Positions 8,796-18,144 of a DNA stretch of 64,000 nucleotides are shown here, piece after piece. The translations under genes were made by a program, and so were the position numbers. This DNA comes from SZUA-35 sp964351995 (GTDB lineage: Bacteria; Actinomycetota; Acidimicrobiia; Acidimicrobiales; SZUA-35), in NCBI GenBank assembly GCA_964351995.1, contig CAYGQE010000013.1, forward strand, positions 45,893-109,892, given 5' to 3'. Under the pieces are notes generated by a model that saw nothing but the letters and a program-made list of their open reading frames with translations, was not told the origin of the DNA and ran no database searches. Positions within the stretch are counted from its first letter, which is position 1; every line of letters starts with the position of its first letter.

Positions 8796-9398
8796 ATGCG
8801 GGATCTTGAGGTCATCGACGATGCGGCCGTTGCGGTCGCCATGCTCGACCCGCTCCGCCGCCAGGTACTGACGGCGCTCGCCGAGCCGGGTTCGGCATCG
8901 AGTCTTGCCTCCGACCTCGGCTTGGCCCGGCAGAAGGTCAACTACCACCTACGGACACTCGAAGAACACGGCTTGGTGGCTTTACTCGAGGAGCGACCAC
9001 GGCGCGGGATGACCGAACGCATCGTGCAGGCGTCGGCTCGGTCGTACGTCATCTCGCCGGATGTTCTCGGCACCCTGGCCGCCGATCCGGATCGGACCGG
9101 ACATCTGTCGGTTCGATACATCCTGTCCGTCGCATCACGAACGATCCACGAGGTCGCAGCGATGCTGCAGAAGGCTGAGCTGGCGGGTCAATCACTGCCC
9201 ACATTGACCATCGACACCAGCATTCGATTCGCCAACGCCGCTGACCGGAAGGCCTTCACCGAAGAACTCGCTGGCGCCGTCGGCGGATTGGTGGCCGCCT
9301 ACCACGATGAGCGTGCGCCCGGAGGGCGATGGCATCGCCTGCTCGTCACCTCCCACCCTCGACCGACCCACGACCCCGATACGGAGAGCACCCCATGA
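8796..9398 (+). CDS. ArsR-family (winged helix) transcriptional regulator
   Basis: 200 residues. The winged helix lies at about residues 8-75: DAAVAVAMLDPLRRQVLTAL, then SSLASDLGLARQKVNYHLRT and LEEHGLVALLEERPRRGMTE. These are the hallmarks of ArsR/SmtB-like repressors of the HTH_20 type. No cysteine metal site is visible, so metal sensing is unlikely. The ATG at 8796 is the likely start; the TTG at 8760 lies inside the promoter. The stop overlaps the start of the SRPBCC gene (ATGA), so the two are translationally coupled. This ArsR-SRPBCC pairing is common in actinobacteria. Confidence 0.9.
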   Translation: MRDLEVIDDAAVAVAMLDPLRRQVLTALAEPGSASSLASDLGLARQKVNYHLRTLEEHGLVALLEERPRRGMTERIVQASARSYVISPDVLGTLAADPDRTGHLSVRYILSVASRTIHEVAAMLQKAELAGQSLPTLTIDTSIRFANAADRKAFTEELAGAVGGLVAAYHDERAPGGRWHRLLVTSHPRPTHDPDTESTP

Positions 9399-10165
9399 CC
9401 GAAGAAGCCCGCAAGATCGAAATCGAGATCGAAGTACCCGGTACGCCAGACGAGGTGTGGCGTGCCATCGCTACTGGTCCGGGCATCACCTCGTGGTACG
9501 TCCCGCACCAGATCGAGGAACAACAGGACGGCAAAGCAACGTTCTCGTTCGGTCCTGGGATGGAGGGTGAGGGCGTCGTCACTGCGTGGGAACCTCCACA
9601 CCGGTTCAAGCTCGAAGGAGCAGAACCGGGCGAAGGTCTTGCCTTCGAATGGACGGTGCAGGCCAGAGCCGAAGGCACATGCGTGGTCCGCCTGGTCAAT
9701 TCTGGCTTTGGTGATGGCGATGAATGGGACGCGCAATACGACGCGATGACCAACGGCTGGAGCATTTTCTTGACCAATTTGCGCCTGCACCTCGAGTACT
9801 TCGCTCCCCTGTCGGCAACTGCCTCGCTGCCGATGGCGGTGTGGGAGAAGAAGCTCGACGATGCATGGACGCACCTCACCGATCACCTCGACATACCGGC
9901 GGAGGTCGCCGCCGGCGACCGCATCACGGTGTCGGGTGCGGGAGCTCCCCACCTGTCTGGCGTGGTGGTGAAGGCCAGCAAGGGCTGGTACTCGTTGCTG
10001 ATCGACGCTCCGGCCTCGGGTACAGGGTTCATCAGTGCCGAAGCGCACGGCGACATGACGGCGGTCTCGATCTGGACCTACCTCTACAACGACGAAGGCA
10101 AGGCGGCGAGCGCCAGTGCCGAGCCGATCTGGCGCGACTGGTTGGAGACCAAGGGCGCACTCTGA
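9395..10165 (+). CDS. SRPBCC (AHSA1-like) domain protein
   Basis: 256 residues. The N-terminal half is an activator-of-Hsp90-ATPase-like/START fold: EIEIEVPGTPDEVWRAIATG, then ITSWYVP, GEGVVTAWEPPHRF, and a C-terminal helix containing GWSIFLTNLRLHLEYF. The fold forms a hydrophobic pocket for a small ligand. The last 100 residues (from about KLDDAWTHLTDHL) are an additional region of unknown role. Translation is coupled to the ArsR gene by an ATGA overlap. The pair probably forms a regulator/effector unit, but the ligand is not evident. Confidence 0.87.
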   Translation: MTEEARKIEIEIEVPGTPDEVWRAIATGPGITSWYVPHQIEEQQDGKATFSFGPGMEGEGVVTAWEPPHRFKLEGAEPGEGLAFEWTVQARAEGTCVVRLVNSGFGDGDEWDAQYDAMTNGWSIFLTNLRLHLEYFAPLSATASLPMAVWEKKLDDAWTHLTDHLDIPAEVAAGDRITVSGAGAPHLSGVVVKASKGWYSLLIDAPASGTGFISAEAHGDMTAVSIWTYLYNDEGKAASASAEPIWRDWLETKGAL

Positions 10166-10175
10166 CCCGACCGAT

Positions 10176-10201
10176 GTTGGGAGGGTCCGACCCCTCCCAA
10201 C
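10176..10201 (+). terminator. Strong hairpin after the ArsR-SRPBCC operon
   Basis: GTTGGGAGGG (10176-10185) pairs perfectly with CCCTCCCAAC (10192-10201) around a six-base loop. It starts 11 bases after the SRPBCC stop. No T-run follows, so it is a hairpin-only terminator or an mRNA-end stabiliser. Confidence 0.6.
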
Positions 10202-10215
10202 TCCGTATGGACTCG

Positions 10216-10221
10216 TATCCT
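10216..10221 (+). promoter_or_regulatory. Leaderless -10 box TATCCT
   Basis: TATCCT lies six bases before the GTG at 10228, and no ribosome site precedes that codon. Confidence 0.5.
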
Positions 10222-10227
10222 CGTCCC

Positions 10228-12291
10228 GTGACTGAATCGAACGACGCCCATCTCTGGTTGGAAGACGTGGAGGGCGACGATGCTCTCGAATGGGTCCGCA
10301 CCCAGAACGAACGGACGTTGGCCGACCTCCAGTCCGATGATCGCTACGAGGCGTTCGAAGCCGCAGCACTCGAGGTGCTCACGTCGAATGATCGAATTCC
10401 TTACGGCACCATCAGAGATGGTCTGGTCTACAACTTCTGGCAAGACGACGAACACGTTCGGGGACTCTGGCGTCGCACACCGTTGGCGAGCTACCGCACC
10501 GAGGAACCCGATTGGGAGATCATCCTCGATGTCGACGCGCTCGCTGCTGCCGAAGATGCGAATTGGGTGTTCAAGGGAGCCAACGTCTTTAAGCCCGAGG
10601 GAGGCGATCACTACTACGCACTGCTGTCGTTGTCTGACGGAGGTAAGGACGCGATCGTCCAGCGAGAGTTCGACATCGCCTCGAAGTCATTCGTCGACGA
10701 CGGGTTCATCACGACCGAAGCCAAGCAAGGGGCGGCATGGGTCGACCCCGACCTGGTGCTGATCGCCACAGACTGGGGGCCCGAGGGCGATGCGCCGACC
10801 GTGACCGAATCCGGCTACCCGTTCGTGGTGAAACGCTGGACTCGAGGCACGCCACTGGCCGACGCCGTTGAAGTGCTTCGAGGCACGCCCACCGATGTTG
10901 GTGTGTGGCCTTTCACCATCGAGAACGAGGACGGCTCGCTCCTCGCCGGCGCGGTGCAGAGCGACAGCTTCTTCACGTCGAGCTACTGGCTCTTCGCCGA
11001 TGGCGATGTCAGCCAGTGGCCGATTCCACCCAAAGCGACACCGAGCGGTATCTCACATGGTCGCTTCGTGTTCTCATTGGAGCAGGACTGGCAGCCGGCC
11101 GACGTTGCGTTCCTGTCCGGCGATCTCGTGGCCTTTGATCTGGAAACGTTCCTGACCACGCACGAACTGCCGCCGGTCGAACTCGTGTTTCGCCCTTCGC
11201 AGACCCAAGCCGTCAACGGCATCGCGGTGGCGGGCGGGGCGACCCTGTTGTCGATCAGCGACAACGTCATCGGTCGCGTGCTCACCGTCGAACCGGGGAA
11301 CGCTTCCGACGGCGACGGATGGTCGACGAGCCCGATCGAGCTACCCGGAACCGGCGACGTGGGCATTGCCTTCGCCGATCGCAAAGAAGCGACCGTTCTG
11401 CTCAACTACGAGGACTTCCTCACACCGTCGTCCCTGCTGACGCTCGACAGCGAGTCCGGATCAATCGAGACGCTCAAATCGTTGCCTGCATCCTTCGACA
11501 GCGAGGGGCTCGTGGTCGAGCAGCATTCGGCGACGTCGGCTGATGGAACAACGATCCCCTACTTCGTCGTACGGCCCAGCGACGTGCCCTTCGATGGATC
11601 CACGCCGACCCTGCTGTACGGCTACGGCGGATTCCAGATCTCGCTCGGCCCTTCCTACAGCGGCACGATCGGACGGAACTGGTTGGCAGAGGGCGGGGCG
11701 TACGTGCTGGCCAACATCCGAGGCGGCGGTGAGTTCGGTCCTGAGTGGCACCAAGCGGGTTTGCGCACCAACCGTCAGCGGGTGTACGACGACTTCATCG
11801 CCGTCGGCGAATCGGTAGTGACCGCCGGACTCTCCTCACCACAACACCTCGGCATCATGGGCGGATCGAACGGTGGTCTGCTGATGGGCGTGATGCTGAA
11901 TCAGCGGCCCGATCTCTGGAACGCCGTGGTCATCCAGGTCCCACTCCTCGACATGCTGCGATTCCACCTACTGCTGGCTGGAGCTTCGTGGGTTGACGAG
12001 TACGGCTCACCCGAGGATCCCGAGGAACGGGCGTTCTTGGAGACCATTTCGCCGTACCAGAATTTCGATGCCTCCAAGCCGTATCCGATGCCCTTCTTCG
12101 TCACCTCGACCAAGGACGACCGTGTTCATCCGGGACACGCTCGAAAGCTCGCCAAGAAGTTCGAAGAGGCTGGTCTCGAGTTTCTCTACTACGAGAACAT
12201 CGATGGTGGGCACTCAGCCGCCGCGAATCAGACCGAGGCGGCCAAGCGATCAGCGCTGGAGTTCACCTACCTCACTCGCCAACTCTTCTAA
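10228..12291 (+). CDS. Prolyl oligopeptidase (S9A serine peptidase)
   Basis: 687 residues, the usual length for cytosolic prolyl oligopeptidase, which cleaves short peptides after proline. The N-terminal part (to about 400) is the seven-bladed propeller (HLWLEDVEGDDALEWVRTQN is typical). The C-terminal alpha/beta hydrolase holds GGSNGG with Ser about 547, the Asp in KDDRVHP at about 631, and the His in IDGGHS at about 662. GGEFGPEWH is also characteristic. No signal peptide is seen. GTG at 10228 is preferred for its -10 box; an ATG at 10207 would add seven residues. It follows a hairpin and is a separate transcription unit. Confidence 0.93.
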   Translation: MTESNDAHLWLEDVEGDDALEWVRTQNERTLADLQSDDRYEAFEAAALEVLTSNDRIPYGTIRDGLVYNFWQDDEHVRGLWRRTPLASYRTEEPDWEIILDVDALAAAEDANWVFKGANVFKPEGGDHYYALLSLSDGGKDAIVQREFDIASKSFVDDGFITTEAKQGAAWVDPDLVLIATDWGPEGDAPTVTESGYPFVVKRWTRGTPLADAVEVLRGTPTDVGVWPFTIENEDGSLLAGAVQSDSFFTSSYWLFADGDVSQWPIPPKATPSGISHGRFVFSLEQDWQPADVAFLSGDLVAFDLETFLTTHELPPVELVFRPSQTQAVNGIAVAGGATLLSISDNVIGRVLTVEPGNASDGDGWSTSPIELPGTGDVGIAFADRKEATVLLNYEDFLTPSSLLTLDSESGSIETLKSLPASFDSEGLVVEQHSATSADGTTIPYFVVRPSDVPFDGSTPTLLYGYGGFQISLGPSYSGTIGRNWLAEGGAYVLANIRGGGEFGPEWHQAGLRTNRQRVYDDFIAVGESVVTAGLSSPQHLGIMGGSNGGLLMGVMLNQRPDLWNAVVIQVPLLDMLRFHLLLAGASWVDEYGSPEDPEERAFLETISPYQNFDASKPYPMPFFVTSTKDDRVHPGHARKLAKKFEEAGLEFLYYENIDGGHSAAANQTEAAKRSALEFTYLTRQLF

Positions 12292-12317
12292 AACCGCAGC
12301 GCTGGGAGTTGTGAGCC

Positions 12318-13526
12318 TCAGCGAGCAACTCCGTTAGTGAGCGGAGCGAACGGCGCCATGGCCATGGCGGCATAGAGCGCCACACCGTTGGCCAGCTTGG
12401 CTTCGCTGATGCGCATGAGGTTGGAGTGGTTGGGCGCTGCCGTTGCCGGGTTGAGGTCTTCGGGGCACACGCCCATGAAGGCCATGGCACCGGGAACATG
12501 TTGCAGGACGTAGCTGAAGTCTTCGGCCCCGAGCACCGCCCGAGGCATCTCGATCACGCTGCCCGCACCCAGTACCTCGGCCCCGACCTTCAGGGTGAGA
12601 TCGGCTTGGTCTTGGTGGTTGATCGTGACGGGGTACCCCGGCTCGATCGTCGATGTACAGCTGCAACCGTGGGCCTCTGCGGTGCCTCTGGCAACCCGGT
12701 GCAGGTCCTGATGAATGGTGGCCCTGGTGCCTTCATCGAGGGCACGAATCGTGCCTTCCATGTAGGCATCGGGCGGAATGACGTTGTTCGTGGTGCCTGC
12801 CTCGACGTGAGCGACGGTCACCAGACCGCTGAGCGCGGGATCGAGCGAGCGGCTGACCATGGTGTGCAGACCCGTGATCGTGGCGGCAGCCGCTGGGATC
12901 GGGTCCTTGCAATGGTGAGGTGCTGAGGCATGGCCACCGCTGCCATGGACCGTGATCTCGAATTTGTCGGCGCTCGCCATGATCGACCCGCCCTTGGTGG
13001 TGATCACACCATCGTTGAAGTTGGTGAACACGTGGATGGCGAAGGCACGGTCTACTCCTTCGAGGACGCCCTCCTCGATCATGTATTTCGCGCCATGGTG
13101 GCCTTCTTCGCCGGGCTGGAACATGAAACGAACCTTGCCGGTCAACTCGCTCTTGTTCTCGCTGAGCAGCTTGGCTGCACTGGCCAACATGGCCACGTGT
13201 GAGTCATGACCGCAAGCGTGCATGATGCCTTCGTTCTGGGACTGGAACGGTGACTCGTAGTCCTCCTGCAGAGCCAGGGCGTCCATGTCTCCTCGTAGCA
13301 GGACGGTTGGGCCCGGCTTGCCGGTATCGAGGTCGGCCACGACCGAGGTGAGTGACTCGCCGAGCTTGATGTCGAGGCCTAGCCCGGTCAGAGCGTCGGT
13401 GATCCGCTTCTGGGTGCGAGGGAGGTCGTTACCCAGTTCGGGGTCGGCGTGAATGGCTCGACGAAGCTCGATGGTGTCGACGTCGAGCGACTGGGAAGCG
13501 TTGAGAAGGTCGGAGGAGTCAGCCAT
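12318..13526 (-). CDS. M20 family amidohydrolase (amidase/aminoacylase type)
   Basis: 402 residues. It is a zinc-dependent hydrolase of the M20D group (hippurate hydrolase, IAA-amino acid hydrolase, N-acyl-L-amino acid amidohydrolase). Visible ligands are Cys105 and His107 in HACGHDSH, and Glu140-Glu141 in PGEEG. The dimerisation domain begins near GGSIMASADKFEITVHG and contains GGHASAPH. The ATG at 13526 is supported by TACGCT six bases upstream. The physiological substrate is unknown. It is divergent from the alkylsulfatase-like gene, with 78 bases between starts. Confidence 0.92.
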   Translation of the reverse strand: MADSSDLLNASQSLDVDTIELRRAIHADPELGNDLPRTQKRITDALTGLGLDIKLGESLTSVVADLDTGKPGPTVLLRGDMDALALQEDYESPFQSQNEGIMHACGHDSHVAMLASAAKLLSENKSELTGKVRFMFQPGEEGHHGAKYMIEEGVLEGVDRAFAIHVFTNFNDGVITTKGGSIMASADKFEITVHGSGGHASAPHHCKDPIPAAAATITGLHTMVSRSLDPALSGLVTVAHVEAGTTNNVIPPDAYMEGTIRALDEGTRATIHQDLHRVARGTAEAHGCSCTSTIEPGYPVTINHQDQADLTLKVGAEVLGAGSVIEMPRAVLGAEDFSYVLQHVPGAMAFMGVCPEDLNPATAAPNHSNLMRISEAKLANGVALYAAMAMAPFAPLTNGVAR

Positions 13527-13532
13527 TCGGCG

Positions 13533-13598
13533 AGCGTAGACCCAAGTGGGCATCGGGTCAGGCTCGTACTTGTCCTCAACCGCTGTTTCGTGCACTCT
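13533..13598. promoter_or_regulatory. Divergent leaderless promoters (TACGCT minus, CACTCT plus)
   Basis: Minus strand: TACGCT at 13533-13538, six bases before the ATG at 13526. Plus strand: CACTCT at 13593-13598, six bases before the ATG at 13605. Neither start has a Shine-Dalgarno sequence. Confidence 0.5.
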
Positions 13599-13604
13599 GT
13601 GCCG

Positions 13605-15329
13605 ATGTCGACGCCGCTCAACAGCTTTCCCGCCTCGTTCTCGAACATCGAACCAGCCATCGGACCGGCGGGGCAGCTCGCACACCCCGATGCGATCGAA
13701 CACCTCGAACGTATCGCCCCGAAGATGTACCCAGTGGGTGATCGAGCTTGGTGTGTGGTCGGCAATGGCCTGTCGAACCAGACGTTCGTCGATGCGCCGG
13801 AAGGGATCATTGCGATCGACACCGGCGACTGTGTCGAGGAGATGGCGGCCGCGATCGTTCAGCTCCGTGCCGTCAGCGAGCGACCGATCGTGGCCTGCAT
13901 CTACAGCCACTTTCACTACGTCGACGGCACCACGGCGATCTTGGATGATGCTGGAATCGGTCCTGACGAATTGCCAATCTGGGGCCACGAACGCATTGCG
14001 GCGAACCGGTTGCGGTTTGGCGGAGAAGTCGCCGGACGTTCCCGTCGAGGTCTCGTGCATCAATTCGGCATGATGCTGCCACCGGAGGGACCCGACGCGC
14101 TGCTGCACGTTGGCCTGGGTCGGTTCTTCTCCAACCCGGAGCACCGACCGTCGACCCGCGGGCATCTGCCGGTGACGACGGCGATTGGTTCATCGCTGTC
14201 GACCACGATTGCTGGGCTTGACGTCGAGTTCACCCACGCCCCCTCTGACTCCGATGACTCGCTCACGATCTGGTTTCCCGAACTCGGCTTGTGTGCCAAC
14301 AACATCGTCTGGCCCGTGTTGTTCAACGTGTTCGCCATCCGCGGCGAGGAGTATCGCGACCCCCGAACGTTGCTGAGCGGACTCGACCACGTCGCCTCGC
14401 TCGGAGCTGAACATCTCGTGGGTACGCACGGACCGCCGCTGTCGGACGCCGACACGATTGCTGGCGAGGTCGAGAGCTATCGCGATTCCATTCAGTTCCT
14501 GTGGGATCAGACCGTGCGAGGCGCCAACAACGGACTGACTGCAGATGAGCTTGCCGAGACCGTGCAACTTCCTCCGCACTTTGCTGAGTCGCCGATTGCT
14601 CGTCAGTTCTACGGTCTGGCTGAGCATCACGTACGACAGATTCATGCCGGGCTGTTCGGCTGGTTCGATGAGGATCCAGCGCATCTCGCCCCGCTTCCTC
14701 GGGCCGACCGGGCCGCTCGACTCATCGCAGGTTTCGGCGGCGCCGATGCCGTCGCCGATCAGTGCGACGCTGCGCTTGCCAACGACGATTTTCGGTGGGC
14801 GCTCGAGTTGGCGTCGTGGCTGTTGGCCGTCGACTCCACTGAAGACGCTGGTCGGGTTCGTACCGCCGCTGCACTCCGCTCGATTGGACAGCGCACCACC
14901 TCGCAGAACGTTCGTAACTGGTGTCTCACCAAGGCCCTGGAGCTGGAGGGGACGATCGATCTGAGCCGGTTCTACGGTCTTCGCATTCGTACCGATGAGG
15001 TGCTGGCTGCTGCGCCAGACACGTTCGTCGGAGTCATGCGAGTGATGCTCGACCCAGAGCGCGCAGAGGGTCTGAACGAGCATCTCCGAGTGACGTTTGA
15101 TGACGGCACGGTCACGGGCCTGCACATCCGTCGCTCGGTTGCGGTGCCGACGGACGGGACCGGCGCCACCATCGAGATGACGGTGGCGCATTCGGCATGG
15201 GCCCAGATTCTGGGCGGTAAGCAGCGCCTGGCCGATGCGATCGGTGCTGGCATCGTCGACACCCACGGAGAGAGCGATCGAGTCGTTGCTTTCTTTGGCT
15301 GCTTTGATCACCTCTCCTTTGCTGGCTGA
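13605..15329 (+). CDS. MBL-fold metallo-hydrolase, alkylsulfatase-like
   Basis: 574 residues, built like SdsA1-type alkyl sulfatases: an N-terminal metallo-beta-lactamase domain (about 40-330), then an all-alpha dimerisation domain (GLTADELAETVQLP, FYGLAEHHVRQIHAGLFGWFDEDP), and a C-terminal SCP2-like domain (from about 455, with FVGVMRVMLDPERAEGLNEHL). This architecture suggests hydrolysis of alkyl sulfate esters or a related ester. The metal motif is unusual: SHFHYVDG (101-108) where the family has HxHxDH, so an Asp and a His are displaced or replaced. Other ligands seem present (WGHERIAANR, VGTHGPP). The ATG at 13605 follows a CACTCT box. Confidence 0.82.
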   Translation: MSTPLNSFPASFSNIEPAIGPAGQLAHPDAIEHLERIAPKMYPVGDRAWCVVGNGLSNQTFVDAPEGIIAIDTGDCVEEMAAAIVQLRAVSERPIVACIYSHFHYVDGTTAILDDAGIGPDELPIWGHERIAANRLRFGGEVAGRSRRGLVHQFGMMLPPEGPDALLHVGLGRFFSNPEHRPSTRGHLPVTTAIGSSLSTTIAGLDVEFTHAPSDSDDSLTIWFPELGLCANNIVWPVLFNVFAIRGEEYRDPRTLLSGLDHVASLGAEHLVGTHGPPLSDADTIAGEVESYRDSIQFLWDQTVRGANNGLTADELAETVQLPPHFAESPIARQFYGLAEHHVRQIHAGLFGWFDEDPAHLAPLPRADRAARLIAGFGGADAVADQCDAALANDDFRWALELASWLLAVDSTEDAGRVRTAAALRSIGQRTTSQNVRNWCLTKALELEGTIDLSRFYGLRIRTDEVLAAAPDTFVGVMRVMLDPERAEGLNEHLRVTFDDGTVTGLHIRRSVAVPTDGTGATIEMTVAHSAWAQILGGKQRLADAIGAGIVDTHGESDRVVAFFGCFDHLSFAG

Positions 15330-15363
15330 GGCCGACGGTCACCGGATCGCTTGCGCTGTGTCG

Positions 15364-16722
15364 TCAATTTTCTGGTGCGTATGGACGGTGCCGAGACCAC
15401 CGGAGCGAGCCAGTTTCGGTGTCGACGGCGACGATCGCTTGGGTGGTCAGGATGTATGACCTGGCGGTATCGCCGGCCACATCGAAGCGCGTCGTCACAC
15501 CAATCGGCGTCGACCACAACGCATCGCCAGTGAGCGGATCGAGCCTCAGCACCTCTGCCCCGGTCTGATCCAGAACCCAAACAGAACCGTTGCTCACCGA
15601 TACCGACGTGTGAGCGTTGACCGACACCGTCCACAGTGGTGCTGCCCCGACAAGGTCGTAGCCTCCGAGACGGTCGTGGGAACCGAGAATGGCCACGCCG
15701 CCTGCGACACCCAGTGGTCCTCCCAAGCGTTGTTGTCGTCGGTCGAGTTCAGTGCCGTCCGATGAGAGCACGACGAGGTCGGCTTGCGGTCCGGCAACCA
15801 CGGTGCTGGCGCCGACGGCAACGGCCCCATCGAAGCCGGTCACCTGATCGTCGACGCCATCGAAGATCGCTTCGTCTGCGAGTACTGCGCCGGTTTGGGC
15901 CTCGACGACGGTGACGCGGTGGCCGCCGTCGACGAGTCGGTCGATGCCGACAACGGTCAGCGACTCCTCGTGCACGACCAACGACTGGCAGGCCAGATCA
16001 GTGCTCCACAGGCCGGTACCAGTCGTGGCGTCGACGGCGGTCAGACCGTCGGAGTCCTGGCCTCGACAGAGGTACACCGCCTCCCGTTGGACTGAGGCCA
16101 GCCAGCCCGGCGTTCGCCAGAGTTCCTCCCCAGATCGTGCGTTGGTCGCGATCGCGAAGCCTTGTCGGTCGTTGCGAACGACGACGCTGCCGCCCGCACT
16201 CATCATCTCACCGGATGTCGATCCCGGTATTTCTGTGATGAGTTCGCCAGATGGCGAGTAGGCATCGAGGCTGTTCTCATCAGCCACGACGACCGCTTCG
16301 CCGCTGACCACCACCTGACCCACCGATGTGTTTCCACCACCGACCGCTGTGGAGCGGCAGTCATCGGCCCCGCAACCCACGAGTTCTCGGTCGCCGAGGG
16401 GTCGATCGAGATCGACTTGTAGCGTCTCAACCACACCCTCGCTGGTGCAATCCGATGGTGCACGCTGGCGCCAGAGCCGTGCCTTGATCTCGATGGCATC
16501 CTCGGTCTCGGTCAACTCCCACCCTTCGAAGCGGGTGCAGCCCGAGGCCACGCCCCCGAACAGGGTCGAAACGACGAGATGCTGTTGATCGGGGCTCACT
16601 CCTTCGAGCGTCCATTCGTTGTCGCTCACCGAACCGCCGCATCCCACGAGCAGCAGGGCGCCGATGCACAAGGTCGCCACGGTGGAACGGAGCCGTCGTT
16701 TGGTGCTTGCTCTTCGGTGCAC
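15364..16722 (-). CDS. PQQ-like beta-propeller lipoprotein
   Basis: 452 residues. It opens with a lipoprotein signal peptide: basic VHRRASTKRRLR, a hydrophobic stretch, then the lipobox LLVGC with the lipidated Cys at 28. The mature part has tandem propeller blades with the PQQ-like W pattern: GEELWRTPGW, TGLWSTDL, APLWTVSV, GDALWSTPIG and GSLRWSRH. These bind no cofactor that can be recognised here. It is probably a cell-surface scaffold or sensor. I chose GTG at 16722 because GGGAGG lies five bases upstream, one of the clearest ribosome sites in the window. Confidence 0.85.
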   Translation of the reverse strand: MHRRASTKRRLRSTVATLCIGALLLVGCGGSVSDNEWTLEGVSPDQQHLVVSTLFGGVASGCTRFEGWELTETEDAIEIKARLWRQRAPSDCTSEGVVETLQVDLDRPLGDRELVGCGADDCRSTAVGGGNTSVGQVVVSGEAVVVADENSLDAYSPSGELITEIPGSTSGEMMSAGGSVVVRNDRQGFAIATNARSGEELWRTPGWLASVQREAVYLCRGQDSDGLTAVDATTGTGLWSTDLACQSLVVHEESLTVVGIDRLVDGGHRVTVVEAQTGAVLADEAIFDGVDDQVTGFDGAVAVGASTVVAGPQADLVVLSSDGTELDRRQQRLGGPLGVAGGVAILGSHDRLGGYDLVGAAPLWTVSVNAHTSVSVSNGSVWVLDQTGAEVLRLDPLTGDALWSTPIGVTTRFDVAGDTARSYILTTQAIVAVDTETGSLRWSRHRPYAPEN

Positions 16723-16861
16723 GTTGCCTCCCGCCCGCCGTGGCTCATTCGTCTTTGGAATGCTGCATCGACGATGGTCCGAGTGTGGCACGCCGGAGTC
16801 ATCGGAGTGCCCCACGAACGTTCCAACGTGAGCGACGGACTCGTGTGCGAGAATGTATGCC

Positions 16862-17608
16862 GTGACGGAAGAGGTCTTGACCGGTGGCCGGCTGAACGCA
16901 GGAGCCGTTGTCCGGGTCGGCGACACGGTGCGCCGTCCCCGCAATGCTGGGCACGAAGCCGTCGAAGCAATGCTGGGACATCTCGAGACGGTCGGGTTCG
17001 ACGGAGCACCACGATTCCTCGGTATCGATGAACAGGGCCGCCAGATCCTCGACTACCTCGATGGAGACACGTGGGTCTCCCCTTCATGGCAGCAGGAGGA
17101 CGACAGAAACGCCGAGGCCGTAGGTCAGCTCGCTCGTTGGCTGCGAGGTCTTCACGACGCCACCGCGGGCTTCGAGCCGCCGGAGGGGGCGATGCCGCAG
17201 CGTTCACGCCCGATCGAGGGATCCGCGTGGACTCACGGCGATGTCGGGTATCCGAACGTCATTTACGGGCACGGCCGCATCGTCGGCTTGATCGATTGGG
17301 AGTTCGCCGCGCCAGCGCACCGATGCTGTGATCTGGCTGCCTTGCTCGCAACAGCAGTGCGAGCGCCGCGACACGATGCGGACGACAATGCCCGACGGAC
17401 CCGGGCGGTGATACTCGCCGTCGATGCGATCGCGAGCGGCTACGGCCTGACTGACGCCGAGATCGAGGCGCTGCCGACGATGGCGGCGACGCTCGTCGAT
17501 GATCTCGTCAGTTTCAACCGACGCTCGCTGGATGAAGCCGATGTGTACGGGTGGGAGTGGCGCGCCGCCTGGTTCCGCAACGACGCTCCTGCCCTTCTGT
17601 CGCGGTGA
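16862..17608 (+). CDS. Aminoglycoside phosphotransferase (APH) family kinase-like protein
   Basis: 248 residues. The kinase fold is evident from the catalytic loop WTHGDVGYPNVIY (Asp127) and the metal-binding GLIDWEFA (Asp145). TEEVLTGG at the N-terminus recurs in actinobacterial members. The family phosphorylates hydroxyls on small molecules, and real aminoglycoside resistance is only one of its roles, so the substrate is open. The start is GTG 16862 (preceded by GAGAAT, a -10-like box at seven bases) or ATG 16853, which would add three residues. Confidence 0.85.
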   Translation: MTEEVLTGGRLNAGAVVRVGDTVRRPRNAGHEAVEAMLGHLETVGFDGAPRFLGIDEQGRQILDYLDGDTWVSPSWQQEDDRNAEAVGQLARWLRGLHDATAGFEPPEGAMPQRSRPIEGSAWTHGDVGYPNVIYGHGRIVGLIDWEFAAPAHRCCDLAALLATAVRAPRHDADDNARRTRAVILAVDAIASGYGLTDAEIEALPTMAATLVDDLVSFNRRSLDEADVYGWEWRAAWFRNDAPALLSR

Positions 17609-17622
17609 CTGTCCCCGTCGTG

Positions 17623-18141
17623 CTAGCGCTCGATGTCGGACCGGGTGAAGACTGACCGGAGTTCGATCTCAGCTTCTGCCAGGTTGGCCGTGCCGCCTGC
17701 CTCTCGGTCGATCACGCACAGTGCCGTGCTCACCAGTGCTCCAGCGTGACGCAGGTCGGTGGTCGACAGGACGATCTGGCCGCCGGTGGTCACGACGTCT
17801 TCGACCACCAGCAGCCGTCGACCGCTGATCGGTGGTCCTTCTGCCAGCTTTGCGGTGCCGTAGGCCTTGGCCTCTTTGCGGACGAAGACCGCTGGGAGGC
17901 CAGAAGCGATCGACAACGCGGTGACGACGGGAATACCGCCGAGTTCAAGACCGGCGAGGATCTCAGTGTCTTGTGGGATCAATGGCAGCATGAGTTGCGC
18001 GATGGCCTGCAGCAACTCGGGGTCCGACTCGAAGAGGTACTTGTCGAAGTAGGTGTCCGCGACGGTGCCGGAACGCAACAGGAACGAGCCTGACAGCTGC
18101 GAGACGGCGGAGATGCGATCGGCGAGTTCGGTGCGGTCCAT
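17623..18141 (-). CDS. pyrE: Orotate phosphoribosyltransferase
   Basis: 172 residues, close to the usual size. It joins orotate to PRPP to give OMP in de novo pyrimidine synthesis. The PRPP-binding motif LLVVEDVVTTGGQ is at about 110-122. RKEAKAYGT (89-97) is the flexible-loop lysine region, and DKYLFESDPELL is the N-terminal signature. It begins three bases after the stop of the MDMPI-family gene and must be cotranscribed with it. No other pyrimidine genes are in the window. Confidence 0.92.
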   Translation of the reverse strand: MDRTELADRISAVSQLSGSFLLRSGTVADTYFDKYLFESDPELLQAIAQLMLPLIPQDTEILAGLELGGIPVVTALSIASGLPAVFVRKEAKAYGTAKLAEGPPISGRRLLVVEDVVTTGGQIVLSTTDLRHAGALVSTALCVIDREAGGTANLAEAEIELRSVFTRSDIER

Positions 18142-18144
18142 GGC

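Noticed and set aside
16862..17608. True aminoglycoside resistance gene
   Set aside because: The APH fold is used on many substrates; no resistance context or mobile element is present.
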